Shown: in pieces, positions 1 through 9,729 of the stretch
How positions within the stretch are numbered: the first letter of the stretch is position 1
Layout: every line of letters begins with the position of its first letter
Assembly (NCBI GenBank): GCA_028673005.1
Contig: CM054117.1
Span: 2,666,001 to 2,730,000, forward strand
Reading direction: 5' to 3'
Source of the DNA: Tanypteryx hageni
Taxonomy: Eukaryota > Arthropoda > Insecta > Odonata > Petaluridae
DNA length: 64,000 bases
Position numbers and translations under genes: made by a program
The notes under the pieces: model-generated
What the model was told of the DNA's origin: nothing
Databases searched by the model: none
Seen by the model: only the letters and a program-made list of their open reading frames with translations

Positions 1-65
1 ACTCCATAAGAGAGAGCTTACACTAACAAGGGAACATCGATCGATTGAGGTCACTGTAGCTGATG

Positions 66-359
66 TTAGGACATAGTCCAGCATTGCCAAATTACGAGTT
101 TTGTGAGAGTTGAGTTGACGGAGTTGGGGCCCAAAATAAAACGTTCAATAAAACAGTTATCATTCACATTTTTGCCACTGCCACTGTCCAGGGAATGCCA
201 CTCAATGGACAGATTAAAATCACCTACAATTATAAAATTACCAAGAGAACTCACTCTAGTGGTCCCCTCAGATTTGGCCAAAACTTCGCAGGGTGATAGT
301 AGACAGAAAATAATTGGACACCTATTTTTCTTGCCCATCCAATGGCCCCGTGTTTTCAA
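66..359 (-). pseudogene. LINE endonuclease fragment
   Basis: The reading frame contains GNFIIVGDFNLSIEW, which resembles the conserved GDFN strand of the apurinic-like endonuclease of Jockey/CR1-type LINEs. Only a part of the domain is present and no reverse transcriptase follows, so this is a relic. A further stretch in another frame, about 40-110, resembles the usual LDYVLTS segment that follows in such endonucleases, which suggests a frameshift. The GTG/ATG start has no meaning here. The call rests on one short motif; a chance open frame is the alternative. Confidence 0.45.
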
Positions 360-436
360 GATATTTGCAATTAAAAGTTGTTAAAAATCGATGAGCTACC
401 CAACCACCTAAGGGAATGCCGATATATGACAAGTAA

Positions 437-515
437 CCGGTGGTGTAGTGGTAATGGAGACCAACTCCCAATTTGTTGACCCGGGTTTGAGCCTTGCGTC
501 TGATAAATTTTTTTT
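437..515 (+). repeat. tRNA-like SINE head (first)
   Basis: TGGTGTAGTGGTAATGG looks like a tRNA A box, and GGTTTGAGCC at 484-493 sits where a B box should be, with a T-rich stretch after it. Together these are the internal RNA polymerase III promoter layout of a tRNA-derived SINE. The acceptor stem does not pair well, so this is not a working tRNA gene. A body segment at about 525-590 is repeated in altered form at about 1055-1113 (TTTATCCTAAGC motif), supporting a dispersed SINE-like unit. Confidence 0.55.
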
Positions 516-1119
516 CATCTCCTACTTCAACTTTTTTTGTTGTTATTTTATCCTAAGCATTTGCGTTTTATGAATCACGCTTGAAAAAAATTTACAGCTT
601 ATATTTAAGGGTTTTACCAATTTATACAATCAAGAAATTCTAGCACTCTTACTTTTTTGTCTCGCGCTGATATTCTTCTGTAACACACAAGAAATATATA
701 TATTATATGCATGTAACAATATATTATATGTACAATGAAACATTACCCTTGATATTATCATAATTCTCTGCAGTGAATTACATTAGTAAAATCATTTGAA
801 AACATGAAAATTTCGCAGTCACACGCAGTTTCTTCACCTCTTGGGGTTAGGGTACCAAACCGTTAATTGCCAACTTCCAGAAATTCTCACGACTTTCACA
901 TTCATGTCACAGCAGGGGCTACTGAAGGGGTTATAAAAGATTGAAACTTGGTGGCTGCTAGGTCCGTCAGACTTTAGCCAAGAGAGGAGAAAAGAAAAGG
1001 AAGGGAGGAACTTGAATGGGAAATGCAACTTCACAAGACAGCTTACCAGGAGGGTAACCTCCTATTTCGATTTTTATTGTTGTAACTTTATCCTAAGCGC
1101 TTGCATTTGATGAGTCTTT
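516..1119. other. Non-coding stretch with a repeated SINE-like tail
   Basis: No convincing coding region. Segments around 528-590 and 1055-1113 share the motif TTTATCCTAAGC followed by a GCTTGCATTT-like stretch, so they are two copies of the same short repeat body. The rest is AT-rich. Confidence 0.5.
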
Positions 1120-2160
1120 TTAAAAATAAGTTTTTGTGTCATGATTATACAGCCACGACCCGGTCACCATTGACTCATTGACCTCCTTTTCCTCCTTCAG
1201 TATCCTACCATCCTTGCTCTCAATTTCTTTTGAGCCTCCTCCTCCAAATCTCTGTCCATCCCAAGTAATACTCCTGACCTTCTGATACGCTAGGTTGTAC
1301 CTTCCCCTCTTCTCGAGCTCTTGTATCTCCTTGCACTCCTCCTCCAGCCACTTTTCCTTCGCCCTTTCCGTCTCCCTCCTCAGTTCATTGTTCAACCGCC
1401 TATAGCTCCTTCTCCCCTCCTCTGTGTTTACATTCTTGTATCTCCTTCTCTCCTCCATCTTTGCTATCATTTCCTCGGTTACCCAGGATTTCTTAGCTCT
1501 CTTGCCTTTCCTGTATCCAATTTCCCTTTCTGTCACATTTACTATTCCATTCTTAATTCTCTTCCATTTTTCCTCTACTCCTTCGTTCTGTGTATTTCCT
1601 CTCTTCATCTGGTTTGCCATATCATAACCTATTTCCTATTTCTGCCTTTCTTTCAGTTTCTCTAAATTCCATTTCTTAGCCATCTTTGCTTTTCTAACTC
1701 TTTTCATTTTGATCTTCATTTCCACCATTAGCAGCACATGGTCACTTGCTATGTTTGCTCCTGGGAGCCCACACACTCTTTTCACTCCGTTCTTATACCT
1801 TCCTTCTACCAATATATAATCTGTTTCCTGTACATGTCACCTGATGATTTCCATGTATATAGCCTTCTCTTATGATTCTTATACCAGGTGTTGGTTATTA
1901 TCATGTTCCTCTCCTTGCAGAACTCAATAAGTCTGTCTCCCCTTTCGTCTCTCTGTCCCAGCCCAAACTGCCCCACAACTCCATCAGCTCGTCCCTCTCC
2001 CATACTCGTATTCCAGTCTCTCATCATTATTTTACAGCATCCCTTTCCTTCCTGGTCCAGTAAGGCACTTATTCTCTAATACGCTTCCTCCACATTCTCA
2101 TCGTCATGGTCGCCGATTGGCATGTACAGTTGGATGACTAGCATGTTCTTTGGTTTAGCA
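1120..2160 (-). pseudogene. RTE-clade LINE fragment, divergent subfamily, inverted
   Basis: Read on the minus strand this relic runs from the late endonuclease domain (QFGLGQRDERG and KNHKRRLYTWKS near 1806-2027) into the endonuclease to RT linker (KKSWVTEEMIAKMEERRR, then NNELRRETERAKEKW, at 1120-1620). The same blocks occur in the RTE at 2580-5574, but with many changes, so it belongs to another subfamily. It is broken by frameshifts, lacks the front of the endonuclease and lacks the whole reverse transcriptase. Its upstream end abuts the AT-rich repeat at 2168. Confidence 0.85.
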
Positions 2161-2167
2161 TTTAACT

Positions 2168-2354
2168 ATCATATATATCATATATTATATCACATCATAT
2201 ATATCATGTCTCATATAATATCATATTATATCTCATCATGTATATCATATGATATATCATAACATATATCATATCATACATATCACACCATATATATCAT
2301 ATCATATATCATAACACATATCATATCATATATATTACATCATATATATCACAT
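2168..2354. repeat. Degenerate CATATAT microsatellite
   Basis: About 190 bases of irregular repeats of the type ATCATATAT and TATCACATC. It forms the 5' flank of the tRNA-like head and RTE element. In copy B a similar short AT repeat (ATATCACATCATATATCAG) also follows the RTE 3' end, consistent with this being the original insertion target. Confidence 0.8.
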
Positions 2355-2440
2355 ACTGGTGGTGTAGTGGTTAGCGTGTCGGCTTTTAATTGCAAAGTTC
2401 GGGGGTTCAAAACCTCTCGAATGGAGGTTTTATAAAAAAA
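2355..2440 (+). repeat. tRNA-like head directly upstream of the RTE element
   Basis: TGGTGTAGTGGTTAGCGTG resembles a tRNA A box and GGTTCAAAACC at 2404-2414 a B box, with an A-run soon after. It lies on the same strand as the RTE element and about 140 bases before its open frame. It may be an older SINE, or a tRNA-like 5' end of the RTE itself. The acceptor arm is not convincing, so it is not called as a tRNA gene. Confidence 0.6.
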
Positions 2441-2579
2441 AACTATCATCAGTGCCTGGCAGTAGGCAGCAGTACTGTCAGTATGGTATAGAGCCGAAAA
2501 CAAATGATGTTGGTTGGGTCTATATCCAATACAGCTGTAGGCGTGATCAGGTCGATTTGAACGGCTACAGTACTATGAT

Positions 2580-3509
2580 GTGGAAAGCAAGAAGGAAACT
2601 ACCACATTACAATCCCTAGTAAAGATTATATGGTTGGACAATATGAGTTCTCTCGAGGTAAAACAATCCGGAGGTAAAATAGTCCCCCAATCGGATCTCC
2701 GGGCGGGGACTGCCTTGAGGAAAACATTTGTCGAAAGTAATTTACGAATAGGGACTTGGAACGTAAGAACTATGAGAAAAGCAGGAAAGCTAGAGAACTT
2801 GAAAGAAGAAATGAGAAGAAATAGAGTTGACATTATAGGGCTAAGCGAAACTAGATGGGAGGGAGAAGGACAGTTCGACTCGGAAGAATTCACGGTAGTT
2901 TATTCTGGAGGAAATAGTGGGGAAAGGGGAGTAGCTCTGGTACTTAGGAAAGATATGATGAAAAGCGTGACAAAGATAATAGCAATGAACGATAGACTGA
3001 TGGCAATAAAGCTAAAAGCAGTCCCAGTGGACATGCTGATAATCCAGGTATATATGCCAATGTCAGCTCATGAAGATGAAGAAATAGATGAGATCTATGA
3101 GCAAATTAATGAAATTTACGAAGAAGACGGAAGAGGAAAGGTAAACTGCATAATAATGGGAGATTGGAACAGCATATTCGGAGAAGGGCAGGAAGAAAAT
3201 GTTGTCGGGCAATACGGACTTGGAAAGAGAAATCGAGGAAGGGAGAAACTCGTAGAATTCTGCATCAATAATGACCTTGTAGTGACTAATACATGGTTCA
3301 AAAACCATAAACGAAGGTTATACACATGGAAAAGCCCAGGAGATAGAATGAGATGCCAAATAGATTACATCCTTGTAAAATTAAAATTCAGGAACAGCAT
3401 AAAGAACGCCAAGGCATTGCAAGGAGCGGACATTGATTCAGATCACAGCCTTCTAATACTTGACGTGAGTACAAAGCTCAAACAAATAAGAAAAACGAGA
3501 AGAGAATGA
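2580..3509 (+). CDS. RTE retrotransposon endonuclease domain
   Basis: Apurinic/apyrimidinic-type endonuclease of an RTE-clade non-LTR retrotransposon, the type often annotated as craniofacial development protein 2-like. It nicks target DNA so that reverse transcription can be primed there. Visible motifs, counted from 2580: NLRIGTWNVRT (about 54-64), LSETRW (E90), MGDWNS (D195, N197), QIDYILV (D262) and DSDHS (D288, H289), so the catalytic set is complete. The frame opens with GTG; the first ATG in frame is at 2643. It stops at 3507-3509 while the RT frame is already open from 3490, so a one-base change separates the two halves of what is normally one protein. The same break is in copy B. Confidence 0.9.
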   Translation: MESKKETTTLQSLVKIIWLDNMSSLEVKQSGGKIVPQSDLRAGTALRKTFVESNLRIGTWNVRTMRKAGKLENLKEEMRRNRVDIIGLSETRWEGEGQFDSEEFTVVYSGGNSGERGVALVLRKDMMKSVTKIIAMNDRLMAIKLKAVPVDMLIIQVYMPMSAHEDEEIDEIYEQINEIYEEDGRGKVNCIIMGDWNSIFGEGQEENVVGQYGLGKRNRGREKLVEFCINNDLVVTNTWFKNHKRRLYTWKSPGDRMRCQIDYILVKLKFRNSIKNAKALQGADIDSDHSLLILDVSTKLKQIRKTRRE

Positions 3510-3555
3510 CATCTGGGACCTAGAAAAACTGAAAGAAAGGCAAGATGTAGTCAGC

Positions 3556-5574
3556 ATGAAGTTGGAAGATAACCTAAGAAAGTTGGAAAACAAACCGAAG
3601 ACCGTCGATATAGAATGGGATGGAATTAAAACCAGTATCAAGGATACCTTGGATAAAGAGATTGGAAAACAAGAGAAGAAAATCAGAAAACCATGGATCA
3701 CGAAGGAAATGCTGGAGAAAATGGATGAGAGACGAAAATGGAAAAACGTTAACAGTGAAGAAGGTAGAGCCAACTATAGGCGTATAAACAATGAGTTGAG
3801 AAGGGTAACAGATAAAGCTAGAGAAAATTGGCTAAAAGGAAAATGTGATGAAATAGAACAAATGGAGAAATTAGGACGGTACGATATGATGTACGCTAGG
3901 GCACTGGAATTAGAAGATAAGAAGTCTAATGGAATTTGTGGTAAAGGAATTATGAATACGGATGGGAAGATAGTCTCAGAAACAAAGGATGTAGCACAGG
4001 TATGGGAAGAATACATTAAGGAATTATACAGCAAACAGACAGGAGCGGCAAAAATAGAACTGGAAAATGAGGAAAACATTGAAGAAGATAACTTAGGACC
4101 AAGTATTATGGAGAGCGAAGTAGAAAAAGCGATAGTGGAACTTAAGAAGGGGAAAGCCACGGGCAGCGATGGAATACCGGCTGAGATACTTAAAGTCATA
4201 GGATCAGAAGGACTAAAAGCGATCACGAAATTAATTAATAAGATTTACGACACGGGAGAGTGGCCTCAGGATTTCCTAGAAGTAACAATGATCCCTCTAA
4301 AGAAGAAGCCAAAGGCAATGCAGTGTAAAGATTACAGAACTATAAGCCTTCTGTCACACACATCGAAGATCATCACGAGGATTCTTAATAAAAGGCTGGA
4401 GAAAAAGGCAGAAGAAATAATAGGGGAAGATCAATTCGGTTTCAGAAAAGGACGAGGAACTAGAGATGCTATAGGAGTAGTTAGAATCATATCAGAAAGG
4501 GCAATAGAATACAGTCAAGATATCTGCGCATGTTTCGTAGACTGGCAGAAGGCCTTTGATAGAGTAAATTGGGTAAAGTTGATGAAGATATTAAAGGATA
4601 TAGGTGTAGACTGGAAAGACAGGAGACTGATTAGGAATCTATATGAGAATCAAGTTGTAAAGGTCAGGTTTGAGAATGTGGACACCTGCGGAATAAATAT
4701 CGGTAGAGGAGTAAGACAAGGATGCTGCCTATCGCCAACCCTATTCAATATATATGGAGAAAGTCTAATGCAAGAAGCTTTAGAAGGCACAGGGGATTTC
4801 AAAATTGGAGGAAGGATTATAAGAACAGTAAAATACGCAGATGATCAAGTACTTCTAGCAAGAAAGGAAGAGGAGCTACAAAAAATGATAAATAGACTAG
4901 TGATAACAGGTAGAAAATATGGTATGGAAATAAATACAGAAAAATCCAAGGTCATTCGAATATCGGGTAAAGAAGAGAATCTGAACATAACTATTGGGGG
5001 AAAGCCATTAGAACAAGTTTCAGAATATAAATACCTTGGAAGTATCATAACACAAGAGGCAAAATGTACGGATGAGATCAAAACTAGAATAGGAAAAGCA
5101 AAAGCGGCTTTCAGGAGAAAGAAACAACTACTTACAGGGAATATAAGGGAAGATATCCGCAAGAAGTTGATAAAATGCTACGTATGGAGTATAGCATTGT
5201 ATGGGGCAGAAACATGGACGCTAAGGAAAAATGACATCAAATACTTAGAAAGCTTTGAAATGTGGACTTGGAGGAGAATGCTGAAGATAAAATGGACAGA
5301 TAGGATGAAAAACGATGAAGTGCTACGAAGAATAGGAGAGAAGCGAATGATTATACAGACTATCAGAAAGAGGAAGGCTAACTGGGTTGGACATTACCTG
5401 AGGAGAGAGAGTATGATTAAAGACGTGTTAGAAGGAAAACTAGATGGGAAAAGGGAAAGAGGTAGGAAATGGTATCAGCTGATAGACGATCTGAAAGGGA
5501 AAGAGAGTTATCAAGATATAAAGAGGACAGCGGAAAATAGGAGTATATGGAGAACCAGGTTTAACCATGAATAA
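3556..5574 (+). CDS. RTE retrotransposon reverse transcriptase
   Basis: Reverse transcriptase half of the RTE element, 672 residues in one frame. It copies the element's RNA into DNA at the nicked target. Motifs: KGKATGSDGIPAEIL (about 198-212), FVDWQKAFDRVNW (D329), GVRQGCCLSPTLFN (about 385-398) and KYADDQVLL (D429, D430). The C-terminal arm has the GAETWTLRK and RRKANWVGH-like blocks normal in this clade. The true frame is open from about 3490; the ATG at 3556 is just the first Met after the frame break. This is the only LINE reverse transcriptase in the window with no internal stop. The portion after 3551 differs from copy B, which is degenerate. Confidence 0.93.
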   Translation: MKLEDNLRKLENKPKTVDIEWDGIKTSIKDTLDKEIGKQEKKIRKPWITKEMLEKMDERRKWKNVNSEEGRANYRRINNELRRVTDKARENWLKGKCDEIEQMEKLGRYDMMYARALELEDKKSNGICGKGIMNTDGKIVSETKDVAQVWEEYIKELYSKQTGAAKIELENEENIEEDNLGPSIMESEVEKAIVELKKGKATGSDGIPAEILKVIGSEGLKAITKLINKIYDTGEWPQDFLEVTMIPLKKKPKAMQCKDYRTISLLSHTSKIITRILNKRLEKKAEEIIGEDQFGFRKGRGTRDAIGVVRIISERAIEYSQDICACFVDWQKAFDRVNWVKLMKILKDIGVDWKDRRLIRNLYENQVVKVRFENVDTCGINIGRGVRQGCCLSPTLFNIYGESLMQEALEGTGDFKIGGRIIRTVKYADDQVLLARKEEELQKMINRLVITGRKYGMEINTEKSKVIRISGKEENLNITIGGKPLEQVSEYKYLGSIITQEAKCTDEIKTRIGKAKAAFRRKKQLLTGNIREDIRKKLIKCYVWSIALYGAETWTLRKNDIKYLESFEMWTWRRMLKIKWTDRMKNDEVLRRIGEKRMIIQTIRKRKANWVGHYLRRESMIKDVLEGKLDGKRERGRKWYQLIDDLKGKESYQDIKRTAENRSIWRTRFNHE

Positions 5575-5612
5575 TCACGGACCTGTCTACGGACAGACTA
5601 CCTATGATGATG
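5575..5612 (+). other. RTE 3' terminus with a short hairpin
   Basis: The element ends with CTGTC-TACG-GACAG (5583-5596), a 5-bp stem with a UACG-type tetraloop, followed by ACTACCT and a TGA-TGA-TGA run. Short 3' tails of this kind are normal for RTE elements, and the hairpin is a plausible recognition site for the reverse transcriptase. Copy B has the same hairpin near 38865-38880. Confidence 0.75.
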
Positions 5613-5639
5613 ATATATATATATATATATATATATATT
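5613..5639. repeat. (TA)n microsatellite
   Basis: Uninterrupted TA dinucleotides between the RTE 3' end and the terminus of a Penelope-like element. Confidence 0.95.
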
Positions 5640-5994
5640 AACTAAAGGAAAAGAAAAGGTAGTGATGAGGGTGGCACCAAGGTGTTGAGGGAAGCCCAGC
5701 GGACACTTACCAAGTTGAGGACCAAGCTGGCAGGCTGCTGGGGGCGTCGAAGAGACACGTAAAACACACGAACACAAAAACACACGCAAGCTTATCGGGC
5801 CTATGCACTTCTTCAGCAAAAGAGTAACGTAAAGTGACACACTGGGCGGGGAATGACAGGGTGATGTGGGAAGGTTGATGATTGGAGGAGGTGGGGAGTA
5901 GTAGGGGTGGATAGCCAATAAAGAGGGAGTGTGATGAGGTAGAGTCCGAATAGTTACAAAGTAACAAGGAAACATTGTAAGGGGGCTAATAGGG
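5640..5994 (-). repeat. PLE terminal sequence with a degenerate hammerhead-like core
   Basis: Non-coding end of the PLE. On the minus strand CTGAAGA (5810-5816) is followed by a short stem region and then GATA (5793-5796) and AAGCTTGC, the order expected of a hammerhead ribozyme core but with GATA in place of GAAA and an imperfect stem II. A CTCTTCGACGCCCCCAGCAG block follows and is shared with the copies at 12463-12655 and 53100-53240. Confidence 0.6.
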
Positions 5995-7572
5995 TTAGCG
6001 GAGGTTGAGGCCAGGCGGAGAGAAAGAGTCGAGAAGATGGATATGTGCTAGTTCCCAGTGTCGGAAAAGGGGGGCAGGAGTGTCATAGGGTAAAGCGCGA
6101 ATAATCCTAACATTGTAGCAACTATTAAAGGGAACATTGTGGGTATTAGCATGTAATGCAACTGGGAGGGGGCGTCTGAGAGAAACGCTATTCCGGTGAC
6201 CGTTCATTCGGATGTTTAACGGATTGCTGGTGAGGCCTACGTAAAACGCAGGACAAAGGGTGCAGGTAAGGAGGTAAATGACGTTACGGGTGGTGCAGTT
6301 GCTTCTGGAGGTGATGGGGTAGGTGATGTTGGTGGAGGGACTCGAGAAAGAAGATGATGGTAGGTGGATAGGGCAAGTGAGGCAGCGAGGTTTTCCGCAG
6401 GGGTGGGAACCTATTGCAAGAAGCGTGGTAGAAGTGGGAAGATCCTTCCTCCACAAGATATTTCCCAAATTTGGGGGCCGGCGGAAGGAGAGGAGCGGAG
6501 GATTGGCAAAAAGGTTGATAAAGAGGGACTGATGGGAGGAAGAGGTAAGAATTGGGTGGGCAGCATGAAGGATTGTTTTGAGAGCTTCGTGGATACCAGG
6601 GTGGAAAAGTGTCGTAAGAGTGAGTGGAGGGGTAGATGCAGGAATAGTGGGTGTGTGAGGATGAGATCCAATGTGGGTAGGCGTCATCGCCCTATGGATC
6701 TGTTCGCGGACCAAGACTGGAGGGTAACCACGTTTGAGAAGAGCATCCTCGAGGACAGAGTAATACTCTAGAAGGGATGCTCTATCGGAACAAAGCCTCC
6801 ATCCTCGACGAGCAAGGGCATAGGGGATAGAGGTTTTGGTATGAAGGGGATGGCAGCTATCAAAGTGGAGGTATTGGAGGCTGTTGGTGGGTTTGATGTG
6901 AACACAGGTGCGGATTTGGCTGTCTTGAAGGTAAAGATCGACATCCAGGACTGTGATGTGGGAGGTAGAGGATTGGTGGGTGAAGGACAGTGAAGGATGG
7001 GAGGAGAGACGCGAGAGAAAGGAAAGGAGAGAGTCAGGTCCATGCGTCCAAATGAGGAAGACATCGTCGATGTATCTCAGCCACAAAAGTGGTCTGAGTG
7101 GAACGTTGAGGAAGAGTCTTTCCCATTCTCCAAGGTAGCAATTGGCGTATGAAGGCGCCATTCGGGTGCCAATCGCAGTGCCTCTAATTTGAAGGTAGTG
7201 ACGACCATCGAAAGAGAAGTTGTTCAATTTGAGCACCATTGCTGCCAAGTCTAACAAGAAATGGGAGGAAGGTCTTGCGTCGGGTGGTCTTGAGTCCAGG
7301 AGTTTACTAAGGGCAGAGAGTCCATCATCGTGGGGGATGTTTGTGTAGAGGGAACAGACATCGATAGTGGCCAAAATGGTATTGGGTGGGAGAGGAAAGG
7401 GGAGGTGTTTGAGACGTTTGAGAAAGTGGTTAGTGTCTTGGATGAAGGAAGGGAATTGACGAATGAGAGGTTGTAGGTGGGAGTCAACGAAGGCGGAGAT
7501 GCGTTCTGTAGGGGAATTAAAGCTGGCAACAATGGGGCGGCCGGGGATGTTGGGTTTATGGATTTTAGGGAG

Positions 7573-7576
<4 letters not shown>
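5995..7576 (-). CDS. PLE reverse transcriptase / GIY-YIG endonuclease, N-terminally truncated
   Basis: One uninterrupted frame of about 525 residues. In order: LPKIHKPNIPGRPIV (PLE RT block), TIDVCSLYTNIP (first catalytic Asp), AIGTRMAPSYAN, RYIDDVFLIW (Asp pair), then CGKPRCLTC, the Cys cluster typical of the PLE linker, and VIYLLTC..C...YVGLT with a following R and H, the GIY-YIG nuclease signature. Telomerase-related PLE reverse transcriptases with GIY-YIG nucleases are an established family. The start is lost in the (TA)n; the frame remains open to 7576. The protein end is at 5995. It could still be catalytically sound from the RT core onward, but it lacks its N-terminus and a promoter. 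Confidence 0.93.

Positions 7577-7608
<32 letters not shown>
7577..7608. repeat. (TA)n microsatellite
   Basis: TA dinucleotides at the truncated 5' side of the Penelope-like element. Confidence 0.95.
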
Positions 7609-7610
<2 letters not shown>

Positions 7611-9729
7611 TCTAAACAAATATTTAAGGTATATGTATTTCTGATTGTGCTACAAAATACAAGCATCATTCCCTTATCAAATAGATCTTTAGCTGACAAG
7701 TCTGTAAATGTGGAAGTGTTGATGCATTGGAGCATTTTTATGTTCTGAATCTCCCAGCAGAACAGGAAAAATTATTTCTGATCAATTAATAGAAAATATT
7801 GCTTGATGAGATAAAAGGATGGAAAAAATCATTTTCATGGGTGGTGGCAGACTTTCAAAATTTATTATCTCTTTATCCATTCATTTCAGTGAACTGTTTT
7901 CTCAGGATGTCAACAAAAGACAAGATATTAAGGGGATTAACTTAACTGTAAAAGTGAATGCCATAGCTATTTACAAGCCCTCATTATTCTACAGTAGAAC
8001 AGTTTGAATGTGTAATGTTCCTTAATTTCCAGAGCACATCTGTGATAAATGGATAAAAATGATGCTATCAAATAGTCAAGTAGTGGACTTGAAATTTCTT
8101 AATTATGAATGAAATGTGTGCGTGTATTTTTGGCTAATCAACCTCTTCTTGGATTATTATAGCCATAGCTCCTTCCACACTGAACACACTCACAGAGAAG
8201 GAGGGAATCCCAGTGAGGGCTCCTCAAACCACACAAACAGGAGGTCGGATGACCTTGGAAAAAATTCTACTTTCGCAGGATTCAGGCCCGCTGTGTTTTC
8301 TTTGGGGAACCATATTTCAAGTACTATACTACTATTTTTTTTAAATGTTTATGTTATTTTGTAATAGCCTTTTGCCTGTGAATTAATAAATAATAATAAA
8401 TCTTTTATTGCAGGTTCAGAAGGTCTCAATTAATTTTATAACAAAAATTTCATTGTTGAGGAGCAACAGCTAAGATATTATGATGACATCTGCTCAAATA
8501 GAAGGGTAAAGGGGTAATCCATCACTGAAATATTATACATTCAGGATGTACAGGGATGCTTGAACTCCAGGGAATTTCAATCTCATACCTGAATCAATAA
8601 TGCTAAGACCACAGAGGCCAACACGTTATCTTTCAACTGGATATCCAGAACAATTGCAAGTCAACTTTGAGAACCTGCTCTAAATATGATTTCAAAGAAT
8701 CTCCAAGCAGCCCAAGTGTTAGTGTTGCTGCGATGCTTGAACAAGTTTCGCTTAATTTACTTATATCTTTGTGTTAAAAACTTAAAATTGTGTTTTTAGT
8801 AGCATTACCTAAGTTCTAGCCACCTGTGGTTCCATCTAGTGTGAAATGCCTCCATACTTAAGCTTACCTGGTCAGAGAGGTGGATTATATTTAATGTGAC
8901 TGAAAGGCAGTGAAATGCCCTCATACTGAAAAAATAAATAAATAAATAAAATATCCAATACCCTGTCTTTTATTCAATTTTACTGTTTCTTGAATGCTGA
9001 TATTTGCTTTACCTGCTTCACACTAAGATTTAAATAGAATTAAGGATTTTGGAGCTTTTAACTATAATAAACGAGCTGTATACATTATTTATCTTACGAA
9101 ATTCCACAAATAATTAAAAACTGGTTATGCAGGAGCATTTCGTCTTTTTAATATATATAATTGTTTTTAGCATTCAGTGGTTTTTTATTGTTCGGTTTTA
9201 CAATTCTTTTCAGATCTGAATAATTTGGATATTGTAACAGTGTTGCCTTTCCAAAACTTAAAATATCTGTAGAATCGGAAAGAAAAATCTGTAGTATTGT
9301 CTGTTAAAGGAATATTTATGCTCAAAATTCCATTTTATATATGTAAATTTAGGAAAAACTAAACACGGTTATTTTACTCACTTTACTAAAGAAATAAATC
9401 AGTTTTTTATGATAATAATTATTTATTAATGGAAAAATAAATACCTCTGTTAGGAATATTTAATGCAACTAGGTATGGCAATAAAACTAAATGGCTCAAA
9501 CCTAAATGAAAAATATGTAGTAAATTGATAAAATATTTTTATGAATACATATGATGAAAAAAGGAAAATGAAAAATTTAATTTCCTCTAATCTACTACAA
9601 CGTGATTTAGGACTAAACTTAACGATTATATTTCTCTCCTGCCTTGATCGCTCTCTTTAACAGTGACTTTCTTGCATTAAAATTATAACGATATGCATTC
9701 TTTATGAATTGTTTTGTTAATATTAAACC
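7609..9729. other. AT-rich interval without a supported gene
   Basis: No coding region I can support. 7613-7670 resembles 13370-13425 (tatgtatttctgattgtgct versus tatgtattaccgaatgtgct), so part may be a relic of the Helitron-like family. A segment ending in AAATAAATAAATAAATAAA near 8930-8950 looks like a LINE 3' tail, with no recognisable protein before it. Confidence 0.5.

Larger units (their letters stand above)
1..5618 (+). repeat. Segmental duplication, copy A
   Basis: This block matches 33389-38900 at a constant offset of 33388 bases. From 1 to 3550 I see no difference between the copies. From 3551 onward they differ often: I counted about 29 substitutions in 3541-4260, and copy B also has small indels and a 99-bp deletion. 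The block holds a LINE relic, two tRNA-like SINE heads, an inverted RTE relic and a full RTE element. It begins at the first base of the window, so its left limit is unknown. Its right limit is the RTE 3' end, where copy A runs into (TA)n and copy B into a different AT-rich sequence. Confidence 0.95.
5640..7576 (-). mobile_element. Penelope-like element (PLE) with GIY-YIG endonuclease, 5' truncated
   Basis: Minus-strand element made of a reverse transcriptase plus GIY-YIG coding region (5995-7576) and about 350 bases of terminal non-coding sequence (5640-5994). It is bounded by (TA)n on both sides (5613-5639 and 7577-7608). The open frame runs straight out of the (TA)n at its upstream end, so the first part of the protein is missing. 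The last 190 bases are repeated alone at 12463-12655. Confidence 0.9.

Noticed and set aside
437..515. Functional tRNA genes at 437, 2355 and the copies 33825, 35743
   Set aside because: A- and B-box-like motifs are present but acceptor stems do not pair and the units are in repeats; SINE heads fit better.
1321..1665. Hydrophobic plus-strand frame of 114 residues (and its copy at 34709)
   Set aside because: It is the antisense shadow of the Lys/Glu-rich RTE linker on the minus strand.
3774..4226. Ser-rich minus-strand frame of 150 residues, and similar ones at 4845-5162 and 37162-37614
   Set aside because: Antisense to the RTE reverse transcriptase; composition follows from the coding strand.
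6364..6771. Plus-strand frame of 135 residues within the PLE
   Set aside because: Overlaps the RT/GIY-YIG frame on the opposite strand, which carries all the motifs.
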